Origin: Sphingobacteriaceae bacterium
GTDB taxonomy: Bacteria; Bacteroidota; Bacteroidia; B-17B0; Aurantibacillaceae
Reading direction: 5' to 3'
DNA length: 8,092 nucleotides
NCBI GenBank assembly: GCA_023251695.1
Contig: JAHEYE010000157.1
Location: 1-8,092, forward strand
The position numbers and the translations under genes are program-made. Shown one piece after another: positions 5,846 to 8,092 of the stretch (position 1 is its first letter; every line of letters starts with the position of its first letter). The notes under the pieces were generated by a model. It worked only from the letters and a program-made list of their open reading frames with translations. It had not been told where the DNA came from and did no database searches.

Positions 5846-6913
5846 TTAATTTCTGCAATCAATATCATAAGTAATTCCGCTTATGGTAACTTTTGCATTA
5901 TAATCTGCAACATCACCGGCACCAAAATCAACCTGACGGTTCGGGTTGGCTCCTTCCTGGAAGTTCATTAAGCCTGATAAGAAAGGATGTCTTTCAGGAT
6001 CATCAACATTCGGACAAAAATACAGATTGGTTGAAGGGACATACTTAATATACTTATAGCCCTCAGGTGAACTATTGAAGTTACGTGTTAAATTATTCAT
6101 CGTATACTTAATGATGCTTCCGCCTCCTGTAGTTCCCTGCAAATTAGCAGTACCACTTCCTGAATAACTAACATAAGCTTTAGCCCAAATAACACTGGCG
6201 TATGAAGGACCCTGGAAAATAGTAAATGTTTGTGTACCCGTTAAAGGCATTGGCACAGCTTGATTGCCTGTGTTTAAAAGAGTCTTTGTCCAATCCCCAG
6301 TGATGTTTCTTGTCCAACTAGGTGACGCGACAGTTAGATTTGCCGAAATACTCCAAGATAAATTCACATTGGTTGGAGTTAAACCTGCAGTCAAAGGAAA
6401 ACCTGAAGCCACAAGATTTTTTATTGTCATACTGTTAATAGATACACTGTAATTATCAATGGTGTAAGCCGTAGCAGTAACGTTAGCAATAAATCCTGGG
6501 GTTGAATGAACTATGATAGGTACTGTAGAAGTTGAAGTAACATAATCATATTTTAATACCCCGTTTCTCACATGACCGTCATTACCGGGTGTATTTGTAA
6601 AAGAAATAGTGTAATACTTTGGTACTGTTTGCACATTTGGTGCAACAGGATTAGAAGCTACCATAGTAGTTCCAACTTTAACAGCTGTTAATGTTGAGCT
6701 TAAATAAGGACTAATACCGGTTGCATCGTGACCCTGACCGGCCATTTCAATAATATCGCCCATGATCATTTGTAATTCAACAAGGTCAGCTGTACTTTGG
6801 GTATTGTTGTCAGGTACAGGAGGATCGTTTGTTTTGTTCTTAGTACAATTTGTAAGTAATAAAGTGCTTGTAAGAAGTAATGTTAAACCAATGGTGAACT
6901 TTTTATTTTTCAT
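5846..6913 (-). CDS. Predicted Bacteroidota lipoprotein of unknown function
   Basis: This 355-residue protein has a signal peptide with a Lys-rich n-region (MKNKK) and a Leu-rich core. It ends LLLTNC, a relaxed lipobox with Cys23 as the likely acylated residue, so I infer an outer- or inner-membrane lipoprotein. After a disordered Asn/Pro linker (24-40), the rest is rich in Thr, Ser, Asn and Gly with alternating hydrophobic strands, indicating a beta-sandwich-like body. The order of motifs resembles a lineage of secreted Bacteroidota lipoproteins that I know only by pattern: 'NDGHVRNGVLKYDY', then YTIDNYSVS, a Trp-centred strand, a late Cys (300), and a C-terminal 'VDFGAGDVADYNAKVTISG' ending ITYDIDCRN. 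No catalytic motif is visible. Cys300 and Cys353 could pair. It is convergent with dnaJ and divergent from ispE, and probably monocistronic within this window. Confidence 0.8.
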   Translation of the reverse strand: MKNKKFTIGLTLLLTSTLLLTNCTKNKTNDPPVPDNNTQSTADLVELQMIMGDIIEMAGQGHDATGISPYLSSTLTAVKVGTTMVASNPVAPNVQTVPKYYTISFTNTPGNDGHVRNGVLKYDYVTSTSTVPIIVHSTPGFIANVTATAYTIDNYSVSINSMTIKNLVASGFPLTAGLTPTNVNLSWSISANLTVASPSWTRNITGDWTKTLLNTGNQAVPMPLTGTQTFTIFQGPSYASVIWAKAYVSYSGSGTANLQGTTGGGSIIKYTMNNLTRNFNSSPEGYKYIKYVPSTNLYFCPNVDDPERHPFLSGLMNFQEGANPNRQVDFGAGDVADYNAKVTISGITYDIDCRN

Positions 6914-6938
6914 GGTTATGCTTTTTAAATAATTTGAT

Positions 6939-6971
6939 GCAATTTAGTGAAAAATATTTATAGAGCCAAAA
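6939..6971 (-). promoter_or_regulatory. Tentative promoter for the lipoprotein gene
   Basis: On the minus strand, TTTTGG (complement of 6966-6971) is followed, 20 bases after its TTG, by TAAATTGC (complement of 6939-6946). That is one base short of the TAnnTTTG consensus. It would start transcription near 6932, about 19 bases before the ATG at 6913. A near match TATTTTTC (complement of 6949-6956) competes with it. The spacing is good but the -7 box is imperfect, so this is only a candidate. Confidence 0.28.
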
Positions 6972-6982
6972 TTTGCCAAAAA

Positions 6983-7786
6983 ATGATCGATTTCCCTGCC
7001 TGTAAGATAAATTTAGGTCTGAATATCACTGAGAAACGGCCCGATGGCTTCCATAACATCGAGACTGTATTTTACCCCATAAAATGGACCGATGCCCTTG
7101 AAATAATTGAGGGTGGATACAGGCCTTTTGAACTCTTTATTTCAGGGATTAAAGTAGAGGGAAATACAGAGGAAAACCTCATTTTCAAGGCGTATAAATT
7201 GCTTTCAGAGCTTCAGAAACTACCCCCATTAAAGGTGTATTTACATAAGGTTTTACCAATGGGAGCCGGACTAGGCGGAGGGAGTTCAGATGCCGCTTTT
7301 TTTCTGAAATTGGCCAATAAACAGCTAAAACTTAACTTATCAACAGAAAAATTAACAGAAATGGCCCGGAAAATGGGGTCTGACTGTGCTTTTTTCATAC
7401 AAAATGACCCTGTTTTTGCTATGGGTAAAGGGGATGAGTTTGAAAGGGTGAATGTAGACTTAAGTGGACATTATATATTGGTTGTTTACCCAAACATTCA
7501 TAGCAATACAAAAGAGGCTTATGATGGGGTTGTTCCGGTACCTCCTAAAAAATCAGTTAAAGAAATCATAGCTCAACCAATAGAAACATGGAAAAACGAA
7601 TTGGTGAATGATTTTGAGAATAGTATTTTCAAAAAGTATCCTGAGATTGAAAAACTGAAGCAACAACTTTATGATTCAGGAGCCCTTTATGCTTCATTGA
7701 GCGGGAGCGGGAGTGCGGTGTTTGGGATATTTAAGGAAGTTCCAAGGATGGATCCCCCAAAGACATATTCTTGGTTTGTATGTTAA
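6983..7786 (+). CDS. ispE: 4-diphosphocytidyl-2-C-methyl-D-erythritol kinase (IspE)
   Basis: IspE phosphorylates the 2-hydroxyl of CDP-methylerythritol with ATP in the MEP pathway to isopentenyl diphosphate. It is a cytoplasmic GHMP kinase, 267 residues from this start. Motifs: the substrate-side lysine in 'FPACKINLGLNI' (Lys8, matching Lys10 of E. coli), 'EKRPDGFHNIETVFYPI' (17-33), and the ATP loop PMGAGLGGGSSDA (92-104). The catalytic Asp is in MGSDCAFF (Asp134), followed by 'DPVFAMGKGDEF' and the glycine motif SLSGSGSAVFG (238-248). I choose ATG 6983 because Bacteroidota IspE proteins begin M-I-x-F-P. The in-frame GTG at 6947 would add 12 unconserved residues and crowd the divergent promoter region. 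No Shine-Dalgarno is seen, as is usual in the phylum. All catalytic residues are intact. Confidence 0.95.
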   Translation: MIDFPACKINLGLNITEKRPDGFHNIETVFYPIKWTDALEIIEGGYRPFELFISGIKVEGNTEENLIFKAYKLLSELQKLPPLKVYLHKVLPMGAGLGGGSSDAAFFLKLANKQLKLNLSTEKLTEMARKMGSDCAFFIQNDPVFAMGKGDEFERVNVDLSGHYILVVYPNIHSNTKEAYDGVVPVPPKKSVKEIIAQPIETWKNELVNDFENSIFKKYPEIEKLKQQLYDSGALYASLSGSGSAVFGIFKEVPRMDPPKTYSWFVC

Positions 7787-7807
7787 TTATTTATAATTTG
7801 TTTTAGG

Positions 7808-8092
7808 ATGAAATTCAGTAAAGCATTTTTAATACTTTATTTATGTAGCTCTTTATGGATCAAAGCTCAGGATTCATTGAGCTGTAGAAATAATAAATTC
7901 TATTTCGATGTTTCGTTTGGCAGAGGTGCTACTGTTCTGGTTCTTACAGCAAATGCACAATATCAAAATGGTTACGATCCTTTTGGTTATTCAAATATTG
8001 ACCCTTCCCGTCTATATGGAGCCAGTTCAGGAACTAATTCTGTTTCATTCATCAATTCAGGTCAAATTAGTTTTGGTTACAAATTAGTTAAT
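7808..8092 (+). CDS. Secreted, probably beta-barrel outer membrane protein, N-terminal fragment
   Basis: The frame is open from ATG 7808 to the right edge (95 codons, no stop), so this is a partial gene. The product starts with a signal peptide, MKFSKAFLILYLCSSLWIKAQ, with likely cleavage after Ala20 or Gln21. The mature region begins DSLSCRNNKFYFDVSFGRG, then contains alternating polar/hydrophobic stretches with many aromatic residues and ends SGQISFGYKLVN. That pattern (FYFDVSFGRG, QISFGYKL) suggests transmembrane beta strands of a small outer membrane barrel; this is inference, and no family is identified. AGG lies directly before the ATG, too close for a functional Shine-Dalgarno. The gap after ispE is 21 bases, so it may be co-transcribed with ispE. 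A poor promoter-like TATAATTTG sits at 7792-7800. Confidence 0.7.
   Translation, partial: MKFSKAFLILYLCSSLWIKAQDSLSCRNNKFYFDVSFGRGATVLVLTANAQYQNGYDPFGYSNIDPSRLYGASSGTNSVSFINSGQISFGYKLVN

Noticed and set aside
5607..5858. Minus-strand 83-codon frame opposite the dnaJ 3' end and terminator
   Set aside because: It crosses the bidirectional terminator and the antisense of the conserved DnaJ C-terminus. No coding support.
6264..6452. Plus-strand 62-codon frame opposite the lipoprotein gene
   Set aside because: It is antisense to a long frame with signal peptide and lipobox, with no start context or recognisable domain.
6968..6975. AAAATTTG just before the ispE ATG as a promoter -7 box
   Set aside because: It mismatches the TAnnTTTG consensus at its first base, the nearest upstream TTTG (6933-6936) is 31 bases away, and it would place the start of transcription on the ATG.
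1..8092. CRISPR array, insertion sequence, tRNA/rRNA, riboswitch, or phage/defence genes
   Set aside because: I saw no regularly spaced repeats, transposase or integrase motifs, tRNA cloverleaf or defence domains. Genes are packed with gaps under 100 bases.

Overview
The window looks like a chromosomal segment of a member of the Bacteroidota. The evidence is A+T-rich DNA, signal peptides ending in a typical '-AQ', an OmpA-like domain carrying the phylum-typical C-x5-C tail, a TAnnTTTG-type promoter (TATCTTTG) ahead of grpE, and weak or absent Shine-Dalgarno sequences. I cannot name the genus. The contents are mostly housekeeping genes, with one less ordinary envelope cassette. I see no mobile element, CRISPR array, tRNA or rRNA. 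No gap between genes exceeds 100 bases.

Layout. (1) 2-4006, plus strand, is a tightly packed four-gene unit. It starts with the C-terminal ~70% of murA (cut by the left edge). A secreted TlpA-like thioredoxin with an intact CRPC motif follows. Then come two secreted paralogues that fuse a cysteine-less thioredoxin-like domain, a small beta-sandwich-like middle domain and a C-terminal OmpA-like peptidoglycan-binding domain. Consecutive genes overlap by 4, 4 and 1 bases, which suggests translational coupling. (2) 4028-5775 is a promoter followed by the chaperone pair grpE-dnaJ, with dnaK not present. (3) 5802-5821 is a strong bidirectional hairpin terminator between dnaJ and a convergent gene. 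(4) 5846-6913, minus strand, is a predicted lipoprotein of unknown function. (5) 6983-7786, plus strand, is ispE of the MEP isoprenoid pathway. (6) 7808-8092 is the start of a secreted, probably beta-barrel outer membrane protein cut by the right edge.

How the genes fit together. MurA commits UDP-GlcNAc to peptidoglycan synthesis. The three downstream products should be exported, and two of them should bind finished peptidoglycan. The unit therefore couples a cytoplasmic wall-precursor enzyme with periplasmic redox-fold and wall-anchored proteins. The most interesting feature is the graded series of thioredoxin-fold paralogues: CRPC in the first, VSKS in the second and QSIK in the third. All three keep the cis-proline position, and the latter two have gained a wall anchor. 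GrpE and DnaJ are cytoplasmic DnaK cochaperones. IspE supplies isoprenoid precursors, including those for the undecaprenyl carrier of wall synthesis, but nothing in the sequence links it to the murA unit.
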